Source: Mycolicibacterium wolinskyi
Lineage (GTDB): Bacteria; Actinomycetota; Actinomycetes; Mycobacteriales; Mycobacteriaceae
Assembly (NCBI RefSeq): GCF_002101965.1
Contig: NZ_LQQA01000033.1
Location: 744,001 to 808,000, forward strand
Direction of reading: 5' to 3'
DNA length: 64,000 nucleotides
The position numbers were made by a program, and so were the translations under genes. Below the pieces are notes generated by a model that was not told the DNA's origin, ran no database searches, and saw nothing but the letters and a program-made list of their open reading frames with translations. Shown here in pieces: positions 20,801-27,332 of the stretch. How positions within the stretch are numbered: the first letter of the stretch is position 1; each line of letters opens with the position of its first letter.

Positions 20801-21130
20801 CGTGTTGCCGCCGCCGACGAGGTCGCCGAGGTTCCAGCCGACCGCGCCCACCATGTAGAGCACGAGAATCCACCACGCGATGCGCTTGCGGGCCGCGAGG
20901 GCCGCGGCAAGCAAGGCCAGGACGAAGGCCCACGCGAAGCTCGTGTCGGGGAAGTTGAAGACGTAGTCGTTGACGAACTCCCGCGGCACCCTGATGATCC
21001 AGCGCACCAGCGGCGAGACGCTCGCGATCAAGGAGAGGGTCGCGATGACACCGACGGTCCAGCCCGCTGCGGCGGGAACCCAGGAGAACCTGGATGTCGG
21101 CCGCGTGGTGGCGCGGCTGGTAACGGTCAT
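17816..21130 (-). CDS. lysX: LysX, lysyl-phosphatidylglycerol synthase fused to lysyl-tRNA synthetase
   Basis: This 1104-residue bifunctional protein combines an N-terminal membrane domain of about six helices (residues 20-230), an MprF-like DUF2156 lysyltransferase domain (about 240-580), and a class II lysyl-tRNA synthetase. The synthetase shows an OB-fold anticodon domain, motif 2 in FRNEGVDFSHNPEFT and motif 3 in GLGMGVDRVVM. It charges tRNA-Lys and transfers lysine to phosphatidylglycerol, which gives resistance to cationic peptides. A TATTCT on the minus strand at 21144-21139 lies 8 nt before the ATG, consistent with a leaderless start. Confidence 0.96.
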   Translation of the reverse strand: MTVTSRATTRPTSRFSWVPAAAGWTVGVIATLSLIASVSPLVRWIIRVPREFVNDYVFNFPDTSFAWAFVLALLAAALAARKRIAWWILVLYMVGAVGWNLGDLVGGGNTAAEDVGESIGLVFHAAAIAFLVLARNQFWAKVRRGALFKSAVVLVAGMAIGILAAWGLLELFPGTLAPEWRLPYAINRVSGFATVPTEVFEGYSHTFLNDIFGLFGALALIAAAIVLFQSQRATNALTGEDESAIRGLLTLYGKNDSLGYFATRRDKSVVFAPNGRAAVTYRVEIGVCLASGDPVGDPKAWPQAIEAWLQLCQTYGWAPGVMGASSTAAEAFRAAGLNALQLGDEAILHPENFRLSGPDMRAVRQAVTRARRAGASVRIRRHRELSEAEMAAVIERADAWRDTETERGFSMALGRLGDPADGDCLLVEAVQNDGHKDAVVAMLSLVPWGSNGVSLDVMRRSPQSPNGTIELMVSELCMQSEDIGVSRISLNFAMFRSAFEQGAQLGAGPVARMWRGLLVFFSRWWQLETLYRSNMKYQPEWVPRYACYEDARLVPRVGVASVIAEGFLVLPFSRRNKQHTGDHVAAPADLVQSGRLHRDGSTPDMAGIEADTTDDTEPPRLPEQVRVRMAKLKALQDKGVDAYPVGQAPSHTVAAALDTADGEALTVAGRVLRVRDYGGVLFAQLRDWSGEVQLLLDNSQLTDGNTADFTATIDLGDLVEVTGSIGVSRNGTRSLIVTRWRLIGKCLRPLPDKWKGLTDQEARVRARYVDLAVNTEARDLIRARSGALHAIRETLYAKGFLEVETPILQQIHGGANARPFLTHINAYDLDLYLRIAPELYLKRLCVGGVERVFELGRAFRNEGVDFSHNPEFTLLEAYQAHADYHVWIDGCRELIQNAAQAANGAHVFLRPREDGVLEPVDISGEWAVKTVHDAVSEAIGEHITAETDLATLRRLCDSAGIPYLTHWDAGAVVLEMYEHLVEDQTTEPTFYKDFPTSVSPLTRPHRSIPGVAERWDLVAWGVELGTAYSELTDPVEQRRRLQEQSLLAAGGDPEAMELDEDFLQAMEYAMPPTGGLGMGVDRVVMLITGRSIRETLPFPLAKPR

Positions 21131-21196
21131 ACGCCGGGAGAATAGGCGCTCAACCCGGGAAAATGGTGGAGCTCACGCGGCCCGACGGGCAACCGG

Positions 21197-21643
21197 CTAC
21201 CAGACGGGGCCGGTGTACTTCTCGCCCGGGCCTTTACCCGGTTCGTCCGGGGCGGCGCTGGCTTCCCGGAATGCCAGTTGCAGGCTCTTGAGTCCATCGC
21301 GTACCGGCCCAGCGTGTGGCCCCAGGTATTCGGCCGACGCGGTAACCAGACCGGCGAGCGCGGTGATCAGCCGGCGGGCTTCGTCGAGATCTCGGTGCGG
21401 GCTGTCATCGGGATCCTCGGCGGACAGCCCGATCTTCTCGGCCGCTGCGCTCATCAACATGACCGCCGCCCGGGTGATCACCTCGACGGCGGGAACATCG
21501 GCCAGGTCACGAATGTTATTCGCATCGGTCACGCCTGCTAGACTGTCATGCGCGACCGTCCCGGCGTACGCCAGGGACAGCAAGTGGAGTCCCACTCCCA
21601 CCGTTGACCACACCGGTTCAACGGTCCGGTCACCAACATCCAC
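21197..21643 (-). CDS. DUF1844 family protein
   Basis: The 148-residue protein is a short helical DUF1844 member, with LADVPAVEVITRAAVMLMSAAAEKIGL in the centre and RRLITALAGLVTASAEYLGPH near the end. The family is widespread and functionally uncharacterised in actinobacteria, usually beside infC, as here. It lies upstream of lysX on the same strand (66-bp gap). The GTG at 21643 is the outermost start; GTG codons further inside are possible. Its 5' end is antisense to the infC leader. Confidence 0.78.
   Translation of the reverse strand: MDVGDRTVEPVWSTVGVGLHLLSLAYAGTVAHDSLAGVTDANNIRDLADVPAVEVITRAAVMLMSAAAEKIGLSAEDPDDSPHRDLDEARRLITALAGLVTASAEYLGPHAGPVRDGLKSLQLAFREASAAPDEPGKGPGEKYTGPVW
21539..21544 (+). 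promoter_or_regulatory. Extended -10 (TGC-TAGACT) for the infC operon
   Basis: TAGACT preceded by TGC is a good extended -10 for the mycobacterial housekeeping sigma factor. It implies a leader of about 240 nt before infC, long enough to hold the hairpin at 21700-21718. It lies antisense within the DUF1844 gene. Confidence 0.5.
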
Positions 21644-21699
21644 GATGTTGGTTCTGCGGTCACCCGCAGGCGGCGCCAGCCGTGATCGGTCGGCATTGG

Positions 21700-21722
21700 G
21701 CCCTGCTTTGAGCAGGGCTTTT
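21700..21722 (+). terminator. Attenuator-like hairpin in the infC leader
   Basis: GCCCTGC (21700-21706), loop TTTGA, GCAGGGC (21712-21718), then TTTT (21719-21722) forms a canonical intrinsic terminator 65 nt before infC. Its place in the leader of an infC-rpmI-rplT operon suggests transcription attenuation, as known for this operon in other bacteria. It could instead simply terminate read-through. Confidence 0.65.
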
Positions 21723-21787
21723 CTGTTCTATGGGCAGAAGGTGCGGATGGGGTAGGTCTCCTACACAGACCAACTATAGGAGGCCCC

Positions 21788-22387
21788 ATCAGCACTGAGA
21801 CCCGCGTCAACGAGCGCATCCGTGTACCCGAAGTCCGCCTGATTGGACCAGGTGGTGAGCAGGTAGGCATCGTGCGCATCGAAGACGCCCTCCGCGTCGC
21901 CGCGGATGCCGATCTCGACCTTGTCGAAGTTGCCCCGGACGCCAAGCCGCCCGTGTGCAAGATCATGGATTACGGCAAGTTCAAGTACGAGACGGCACAG
22001 AAGGCGCGCGAGTCTCGCAAGAACCAGCAGCAGACCGTCGTCAAGGAACAGAAGCTGCGTCCCAAGATCGACCCGCACGATTACGAGACCAAGAAGGGTC
22101 ACGTGATCCGCTTCCTGGAGGCGGGGTCGAAGGTCAAGGTGACGATCATGTTCCGCGGACGCGAGCAGTCGCGGCCCGAACTGGGCTTCCGGCTCCTGCA
22201 GCGGCTGGGCGCCGACGTCGCCGATTACGGCTTCATCGAGACGTCCGCCAAGCAGGACGGCCGAAACATGACGATGGTGCTGGCACCGCACCGCGGCGCG
22301 AAGACTCGCGCCAAGGCGGCGGAGCAGGCCGAGCGCCCGGTCGGGCAGCAGGCCACCCCCGAAGAGCCAGACGTATCGCAGAACTAG
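21788..22387 (+). CDS. infC: Translation initiation factor IF-3 with ATC start
   Basis: IF-3 binds the 30S subunit and enforces initiator-tRNA and start-codon selection. The 199-residue product has the N-domain with ETRVNERIRVPEVRLIGP, a linker rich in KARESRKNQQQ, and the C-domain with KVTIMFRGRE and TSAKQDGRNMTMVLAP. The only start that includes the whole N-domain is ATC at 21788, four bases after AGGAGG (21778-21783); the first ATG/GTG in frame (21872) would delete about 28 conserved residues. Rare AUU/AUC starts on infC allow IF-3 to repress itself. A basic tail rich in Ala and Glu follows. Confidence 0.96.
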   Translation: MSTETRVNERIRVPEVRLIGPGGEQVGIVRIEDALRVAADADLDLVEVAPDAKPPVCKIMDYGKFKYETAQKARESRKNQQQTVVKEQKLRPKIDPHDYETKKGHVIRFLEAGSKVKVTIMFRGREQSRPELGFRLLQRLGADVADYGFIETSAKQDGRNMTMVLAPHRGAKTRAKAAEQAERPVGQQATPEEPDVSQN

Positions 22388-22410
22388 ATTCACAAGAGAA
22401 CTGAGGATTC

Positions 22411-22605
22411 ATGCCCAAGGCGAAGACCCACAGCGGTGCCTCCAAGCGGTTCCGCCGCACCGGTACCGGCAAGATCGTGCGGCAGAAGGCCAACCGTCGC
22501 CACCTGCTCGAGCACAAGCCCAGCAAGCGCACGCGCCGTCTCGACGGTCGCACGGTCGTCGCGACCAACGACAACGGCCGTATCAACAAGATGCTCAACG
22601 GCTAA
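22411..22605 (+). CDS. rpmI: Ribosomal protein bL35
   Basis: The 64-residue basic protein matches bL35 throughout: MPKAKTHSGASKRFRRTGTG, the LLEHKPSKRTRRL core and the IKKML-like ending INKMLNG. It is a 50S subunit component. It lies 23 nt after infC and 40 nt before rplT in the standard infC-rpmI-rplT order, so all three should respond to the same leader. Length equals the family norm. Confidence 0.98.
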   Translation: MPKAKTHSGASKRFRRTGTGKIVRQKANRRHLLEHKPSKRTRRLDGRTVVATNDNGRINKMLNG

Positions 22606-22645
22606 GTACCGCCCGCTATCCGACGAACGAGAATAGGAACATTCC

Positions 22646-23035
22646 ATGGCACGCGTGAAGCGCGCACTCAACGCCCAGAAGAAGCGGCGCACAGTACTGA
22701 AGGCCTCCAAGGGCTACCGTGGCCAGCGGTCCCGGCTGTACCGCAAAGCCAAAGAGCAGCAGCTACATTCGCTGACCTACGCCTACCGGGACCGCCGTGC
22801 CCGTAAGGGCGAGTTCCGCAAGCTGTGGATCTCGCGGATCAACGCCGCCGCCCGCGCGAACGACATCACCTACAACCGCCTGATCCAGGGCCTCAAGGCC
22901 GCCGGTATCGAGGTGGATCGCAAGAACCTCGCCGAGATCGCCGTGAGCGACCCGACCGCGTTCGCCGCGCTGGTCGAGGCCGCCAAGGCCGCTCTGCCCG
23001 AGGACGTCAACGCGCCTTCGGGAGAAGCCGCCTGA
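22646..23035 (+). CDS. rplT: Ribosomal protein bL20
   Basis: The 129-residue protein has the bL20 basic N-terminus (MARVKRALNAQKKRR), the KGYRGQRSRLYRKAKEQ segment and the globular C-terminal domain with YNRLIQGLKAAGIEVDRKNLAEIA. It is needed for early 50S assembly and in several bacteria binds the leader of its own operon as a repressor. Its TGA stop overlaps the proposed CTG start of tsnR. Confidence 0.98.
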   Translation: MARVKRALNAQKKRRTVLKASKGYRGQRSRLYRKAKEQQLHSLTYAYRDRRARKGEFRKLWISRINAAARANDITYNRLIQGLKAAGIEVDRKNLAEIAVSDPTAFAALVEAAKAALPEDVNAPSGEAA

Positions 23036-23811
23036 CGCTCACCGAGCGTTCTGCCCGGGTGGCGGCTGCGGTCAAGCTGCACCGCCACGTCGGGCGCCGC
23101 CGCGCCGCACGTTTCCTTGCCGAGGGGCCCAACCTCGTCGAGGCAGCGTTGCGGCGCGGACTCGTTTCCGAGGTGTTCGCCACCGAATCCGCACTCGACC
23201 GGTTCGGCGCGATGCTCGACGGCGCCGCGGTGGAGCTGGTCACCGAACGCGCGGCGAAAGCGTTGTCGGACACCGTGACTCCCGTCGGGCTCGTCGCGGT
23301 GTGCCGGCTCCCAGAGGTGTCGCTCGACGAGGTTCTGGCCGCCGCGCCGCAGTTGATCGCGGTACCCGTGCAGATCTCCGAGCCGGGCAACGCCGGCACC
23401 CTGATCCGGGCCGCCGATGCGATGGGCGCCGCCGCAGTCGTGCTGGCGGGCAACAGCGTCGACCCGTACAACAGCAAGTGCCTGCGCGCCTCGGCAGGCA
23501 GCATCTTCTCGATCCCGGTGATCAGCGAACCCGATGAGGCCGGCGCCGTGCAGCGGCTGCGCGCGGCCGGATTACAGGTGCTCGCCACCACCGTCGACGG
23601 CGAGGTGGATCTCGACCATGCGGACCTGAGCATGCCGACCGTGTGGTTGTTCGGCCCCGAAGCTCACGGTCTGCCAGGCGAACTCGCCGCGATGGCCGAC
23701 CACCGCGTGCACATCCCGATGCCCGGCCGTGCCGAGAGCCTCAACATCGCATCGGCGGCGTCGATCTGCCTGTATCAGAGCGCCCGCGCGCACCGGTCCG
23801 TCGGAGGTTGA
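23032..23811 (+). CDS. tsnR: SpoU-family rRNA/tRNA 2'-O-methyltransferase (TsnR-like)
   Basis: A SpoU-type methyltransferase with an L30e-like N-terminal RNA-binding domain (HRHVGRRRAARFLAEGPNLV) and a trefoil-knot SAM domain. The three SpoU motifs are visible: ISEPGNAGTLIRAADA, LFGPEAHGL and IPMPGRAESLNIASAAS. It is read from the rplT end as in Rv1643-Rv1644. The N-domain begins before the first canonical in-frame start, GTG 23059. An in-frame CTG at 23032 overlaps the rplT stop as CTGA and has GGGAG 7 nt upstream, giving 259 residues, so I prefer CTG. The exact nucleotide target is not shown by sequence. Confidence 0.88.
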   Translation: MTLTERSARVAAAVKLHRHVGRRRAARFLAEGPNLVEAALRRGLVSEVFATESALDRFGAMLDGAAVELVTERAAKALSDTVTPVGLVAVCRLPEVSLDEVLAAAPQLIAVPVQISEPGNAGTLIRAADAMGAAAVVLAGNSVDPYNSKCLRASAGSIFSIPVISEPDEAGAVQRLRAAGLQVLATTVDGEVDLDHADLSMPTVWLFGPEAHGLPGELAAMADHRVHIPMPGRAESLNIASAASICLYQSARAHRSVGG

Positions 23812-23817
23812 CGGTGT

Positions 23818-23836
23818 GCCGGTGGCGCATACCGGC
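23818..23836. terminator. Hairpin between convergent tsnR and acyl-CoA dehydrogenase
   Basis: GCCGGT (23818-23823) and ACCGGC (23831-23836) form a 6-bp stem with a 7-nt loop in the 32-bp gap between converging genes. There is no T tract on either strand. It may act in both directions. Confidence 0.4.
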
Positions 23837-23843
23837 CGCTGAT

Positions 23844-25085
23844 CTAACTCAGCAAACCCCGTGCCACGTGGGTGATCTGAACTTCGTTGCTGCCGGCGTA
23901 GATCATCAACGATTTGGCGTCGCGCGCCAGCTGCTCGACCCGGTACTCGGTCATGTAGCCGTTTCCACCGAACAACTGCACCGCATCCATCGCGACGTCG
24001 GTTGCCGCCTGCGAGCAGTACCACTTGATCGCCGACGCCTCGGCCAACGAGATCTGCTGACCGCTCTGCGCTGACTCGATGACCCGGAACAGCATGTTGC
24101 GCACGTTCATCCGGGCCACTTCCATGTTGGCCAGTTTGAGCTGGATCAGCTGGAACTGGCCGATCTCCTGACCCCACAGCGTGCGGCTCTTCGCGTAGTC
24201 CACGCTCAACCGCAGACACTCCTCGATGACGCCGAGCGCCATGGCGGCCACGCCGATGCGTTCGGCGGAGAAGCTGGACCTGGCGCTTTCGCGGCCGTCG
24301 CCGGATTCGTTGTCCTCGGTCTCGCCCAGCAGCCGGTCGCGGCCCAGGCGGACGTTGTTGAAGAACAGCTCGCCGGTGCGGGAACTGTGAATGCCCATCT
24401 TGCGGAACGGCTTCGACTGCACGAAGCCCTCCATGCCCTTGTCGAGGACGAACGTGAGCACCTTGCGGCCGCGCTTGTCCGCGCCATCGCCCTCGTCCAG
24501 TTTTGCGTAGACCACCACGACGTCGGCGTCGGGGCCGTTGGTGATGAATGTCTTCTGGCCGTTGAGGATGTAATCGCCTGATCCATCGGTGGCACGGACC
24601 ACGTAGGACTTCATGCCGCCGAACGCGTCCGAACCGGAGTCGGGCTCGGTGATCGCCCACGCGCCGATCTTCTCGTAGGTCACCAGGCCGGGCAGCCACC
24701 GTTCTTGCTGTGCCAGCGTTCCGCGGCTCTGAATGGTGGGCACCGTCAGTCCGAGGCTGACACCCATGCCGGTCACCAGGCCCATCGACACCCGGCACAG
24801 CTCGCTGATCAGCACGAAACCCATTCCGGCCGACGCGCTGCCGCCGCCGAACATCCCACCGCCGCCCGACGACGGCTTGCCGCCCTCCCGCAGCCGGGCC
24901 AGCCGCTTGTCGAGCGCCTCCTTGGCCATCGCGTCGATTCCGAAGGCCGAGAACAACTTCCGGACGATGGGGTAGGGCTCCATGTCACCGCTCTCGAGCT
25001 CGTCGAGGTGCGGGCGGATTTCCTTGTCCACGAATTCGCGTACGGCGTCGCGCACGGCGATGTCGACGTCTGACCAATCAAGCAT
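23844..25085 (-). CDS. Acyl-CoA dehydrogenase family protein
   Basis: This 413-residue flavoprotein has the acyl-CoA dehydrogenase fold: N-terminal helical domain, a middle beta domain with WAITEPDSGSDAFGGMKSYV, and the C-terminal helical domain with QLFGGNGYMTEYRVEQLARDAKSLMIYAGSNEVQ. The catalytic base is expected in the IYAGSNE/YRVEQ region, but the specific chain length cannot be read. A Gly-rich loop near residue 75 (GGGGMFGGGSAS) is unusual and may be a flexible insertion. On the minus strand TAAGGT (25097-25092) ends 6 nt before the ATG, suggesting a leaderless transcript, even though it overlaps the stop of the upstream DUF2236 gene. Confidence 0.9.
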   Translation of the reverse strand: MLDWSDVDIAVRDAVREFVDKEIRPHLDELESGDMEPYPIVRKLFSAFGIDAMAKEALDKRLARLREGGKPSSGGGGMFGGGSASAGMGFVLISELCRVSMGLVTGMGVSLGLTVPTIQSRGTLAQQERWLPGLVTYEKIGAWAITEPDSGSDAFGGMKSYVVRATDGSGDYILNGQKTFITNGPDADVVVVYAKLDEGDGADKRGRKVLTFVLDKGMEGFVQSKPFRKMGIHSSRTGELFFNNVRLGRDRLLGETEDNESGDGRESARSSFSAERIGVAAMALGVIEECLRLSVDYAKSRTLWGQEIGQFQLIQLKLANMEVARMNVRNMLFRVIESAQSGQQISLAEASAIKWYCSQAATDVAMDAVQLFGGNGYMTEYRVEQLARDAKSLMIYAGSNEVQITHVARGLLS

Positions 25086-25094
25086 TCCGCTACC

Positions 25095-26132
25095 TTATGC
25101 CGCGGAATTGCGGCGCGGTGCGGGCCGTCGGGCGGGCCGCAGCGCGGGCAGCGAGAACGTCGTGTGCACCAGTGATCCCGCCCGGTCCAGCAGGGTCTTG
25201 CGCTGCGGCACATAGTGCATCGGCAGCCCCCACCGATCGCGCGGCGGTGCCATGAAGCCGGGCGCCTCGACCAGCGGCGCGTCGGCCGGCAGCCGACCGG
25301 CCGCCCTGCGGTACGCCGAGATGGCTCGCGGGTGCAGTCTGATCTCGTCCGGTACCGCGACGAACGCGAGCTCGACCATCTTGCCGAATATTCGCAGCAG
25401 CACTTCGTCCCCTGGCGTCCAGCGCATGCCTGCCTTCTCGCGCACCGCGGGGTCGAAGAGTCCGGCGGCGATCCAGCGTTGCGCTCCCACCAGGGGTTTG
25501 AACAACTGGTCCCAGACCGGCGTCGGCATCAGCACGAACCACGGCTTGGGGATGCGGATGCTGAAGATGTCGAGCGTCGCGCGGTTGATCTCCAGTTCGT
25601 CGCGGCACTTGGCGTCCCAGTACTCCTGGAATTCGTCCCAGGTCGCCGGAACCGGGCGCATGCTCATGCCGTACATGCGGTACCACTGCACGTGTTCATC
25701 GAACAGCTGGCGTTTCTCGGCCTCGGTGAGGCCTCCGCAGAAGTATTCGGCCGTCTTGATGATGAGCATGAAGAACGTCGCGTGCGCCCAGTAGAACGTC
25801 TCCGGGTTCAGGGCGTGGTAGCGCCTGCCCTTGGCGTCGACGCCCTTGATGGTGGTGTGAAAGCCCTTGATCTGCGCGCCGGTCTGAGCCGCCCGATCGC
25901 CGTCGTAGACCACGCCCATGATCGGGTACACCGACCGTGCCACCCGCTGCAGCGGTTCGCGCAGCAAAATCGAGTGGTCTTCGACCCCGGCGCCCAGTTC
26001 GGGATACATGTTCTGGATGGCGCCGATCCACACCCCGAGCATCCCGGTGCGCAGATCGCCGAAGTACTTCCATGTCAGAGAATCCGGCCCGAGCGGTTCG
26101 TCCCGGTCGTCGGTTGTCGCTCTCGTGGTCAT
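25095..26132 (-). CDS. DUF2236 / MpaB-family oxygenase-like protein (Rv1645c-like)
   Basis: The 345-residue protein belongs to the DUF2236 family, which includes latex-clearing (Lcp) and MpaB oxygenase-like haem proteins. Supporting segments are REPLQRVARSVYPIMGVVYDG, the histidine-containing NPETFYWAHATFFM and WYRMYGMSMRPVPATWDEF. Mycobacteria carry many paralogues of unknown substrate. It is upstream of the acyl-CoA dehydrogenase on the same strand (9-bp gap), so a joint transcript is possible. The ATG follows a GAGGA ribosome site. A perfect palindrome lies 57 nt upstream. Confidence 0.85.
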   Translation of the reverse strand: MTTRATTDDRDEPLGPDSLTWKYFGDLRTGMLGVWIGAIQNMYPELGAGVEDHSILLREPLQRVARSVYPIMGVVYDGDRAAQTGAQIKGFHTTIKGVDAKGRRYHALNPETFYWAHATFFMLIIKTAEYFCGGLTEAEKRQLFDEHVQWYRMYGMSMRPVPATWDEFQEYWDAKCRDELEINRATLDIFSIRIPKPWFVLMPTPVWDQLFKPLVGAQRWIAAGLFDPAVREKAGMRWTPGDEVLLRIFGKMVELAFVAVPDEIRLHPRAISAYRRAAGRLPADAPLVEAPGFMAPPRDRWGLPMHYVPQRKTLLDRAGSLVHTTFSLPALRPARRPAPRRNSAA

Positions 26133-26188
26133 CGCGTCCTCGTTGACTCGTCATGACGTGTATCACAGTCGAGGCCAACGATAGTGAT

Positions 26189-26204
26189 GACAACGGTCGT
26201 TGTC
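26189..26204. promoter_or_regulatory. Perfect 16-bp palindrome, candidate operator
   Basis: GACAACG-GT-CGTTGTC is a perfect inverted repeat between the divergent DUF2236 and adenylate cyclase genes, 57 nt before the former. Its size fits a dimeric TetR-type repressor. No regulator gene is adjacent, so the cognate protein is unknown. Confidence 0.45.
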
Positions 26205-26348
26205 TACGACGCCGCGGCGTGGCGCGGCGCAGTGTTATCGCCCGGCAATTGTGTTGCTGCGGCGCCGTGACCAGCGCCCATTGCCGGCTTGCGGCGGGTG
26301 TGAGCAAACCCTGCGCGCACGTCATTGCCGGTCGGTCCGAAAGCCACT

Positions 26349-26354
26349 TACGCT
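26349..26354 (+). promoter_or_regulatory. Candidate -10 (TACGCT) for leaderless adenylate cyclase
   Basis: TACGCT fits TANNNT and ends 6 nt before the GTG at 26361, so the transcript would begin at the start codon. No ribosome site is present. Confidence 0.5.
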
Positions 26355-26360
26355 GGCGCT

Positions 26361-27272
26361 GTGAATGGCGAATCGTTCGATGAACGATCCGGCCGTGTCG
26401 GGGAAATCGAAGAGCTGCCACAGGGCCGCCCGGTTCAGCCGCGTGGTCTGCCCGGCCCGTTGGGTTGGCTGCAGCGCACCAATCACAGCCCCGCCGTGAT
26501 CGACATGGTCCGGCGCGTGCGCCGGGCCCTGCCCGGCGACCCGGACTTCGGCGATCCGCTCTCGGCGGCCGGCGACGGCGGGCCGCGTGCTGCCGCCCGC
26601 GTGGCAGACCGTTTGCTCGACCGTGGCGCCGCGTCGCGCGAGGTGAGTCTGGGTGCGCTGCAGGTGTGGCAGGCGATCACCGAGCGGGTGTCCGGTGTCC
26701 CGCCCAACCCCGAGGTGACCCTCGTCTTCACCGATCTCGTCGGGTTTTCGACGTGGTCGTTGAAGGTCGGCGACGATGCCACCCTGCGTTTGCTGCGCCG
26801 TGTCGCCCAGGTGGTCGAGCCGCCGTTGCTGGAGTCGGGCGGCCACATCGTCAAACGTATGGGCGACGGCATGATGGCGGTGTTCTCCGATCCAGGGACC
26901 GCGCTGCGCGCGGTGCTCACCGCTCTGGATGCGCTGACCGTCGTCGATGTCGATGGCTACACGCCGCGCATGCGGGTCGGTATGCACACCGGCAGGCCGC
27001 AGCGCCTCGGGTCCGACTGGCTCGGCATCGACGTCAACATCACCGCACGGGTGATGGAACGTGCGCCGAAAGGTGGCCTGGTGGTGTCGCACACCACCTT
27101 GGAGGGCATCTCCGAGGAGCAGCTCGCCGCATTGGGCGTGACCGTCAAACGCGAACGGCGCCCGATGTTCTCGGCGCGGCCGGAAGGTGTTCCGGAAGAT
27201 CTCGTGATGTATCGCGTCAGAACCGCGAGGCAACGGCCCGGCGGGGACGACAACGGGGCGCCGGACGCATAG
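26361..27272 (+). CDS. Class III adenylate cyclase (Rv1647-like)
   Basis: This soluble 303-residue protein has a ~90-residue helical N-terminal region and one class III cyclase domain (about residues 105-285). Catalytic features are FTDLVGFSTW with the first metal aspartate, VKRMGDGMMAVF with the lysine-loop and second aspartate, and GIDVNITARV with the transition-state asparagine and arginine. Together these indicate an active homodimeric adenylate cyclase making cAMP. Its counterpart Rv1647 is an active cyclase. The cAMP-binding USP of this window could be a downstream receptor. The GTG start is chosen for its leaderless geometry. Confidence 0.92.
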   Translation: MNGESFDERSGRVGEIEELPQGRPVQPRGLPGPLGWLQRTNHSPAVIDMVRRVRRALPGDPDFGDPLSAAGDGGPRAAARVADRLLDRGAASREVSLGALQVWQAITERVSGVPPNPEVTLVFTDLVGFSTWSLKVGDDATLRLLRRVAQVVEPPLLESGGHIVKRMGDGMMAVFSDPGTALRAVLTALDALTVVDVDGYTPRMRVGMHTGRPQRLGSDWLGIDVNITARVMERAPKGGLVVSHTTLEGISEEQLAALGVTVKRERRPMFSARPEGVPEDLVMYRVRTARQRPGGDDNGAPDA

Positions 27273-27320
27273 TCGTTCGGCGGCGTCGAAACGCATTCGA
27301 AGGCCGGTGAGTGCATCGCC

Positions 27321-27326
27321 TATGAT
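27321..27326 (+). promoter_or_regulatory. -10 element (TATGAT) of leaderless pheST
   Basis: TATGAT matches the consensus at five of six positions and ends 6 nt before the pheS GTG, the position expected for transcription starting at the first base of the start codon. Confidence 0.6.
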
Positions 27327-27332
27327 CGCCGG

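Noticed and set aside
18020..21145. 1041-codon plus-strand frame opposite lysX
   Set aside because: lysX is certain from class II synthetase motifs; the opposite frame is a codon-bias shadow without recognisable domains.
26153..26163. GTGTATCACA near the DUF2236 start as a CRP site
   Set aside because: The two halves are separated by 3 rather than the required number of bases, so the spacing cannot fit a CRP dimer.
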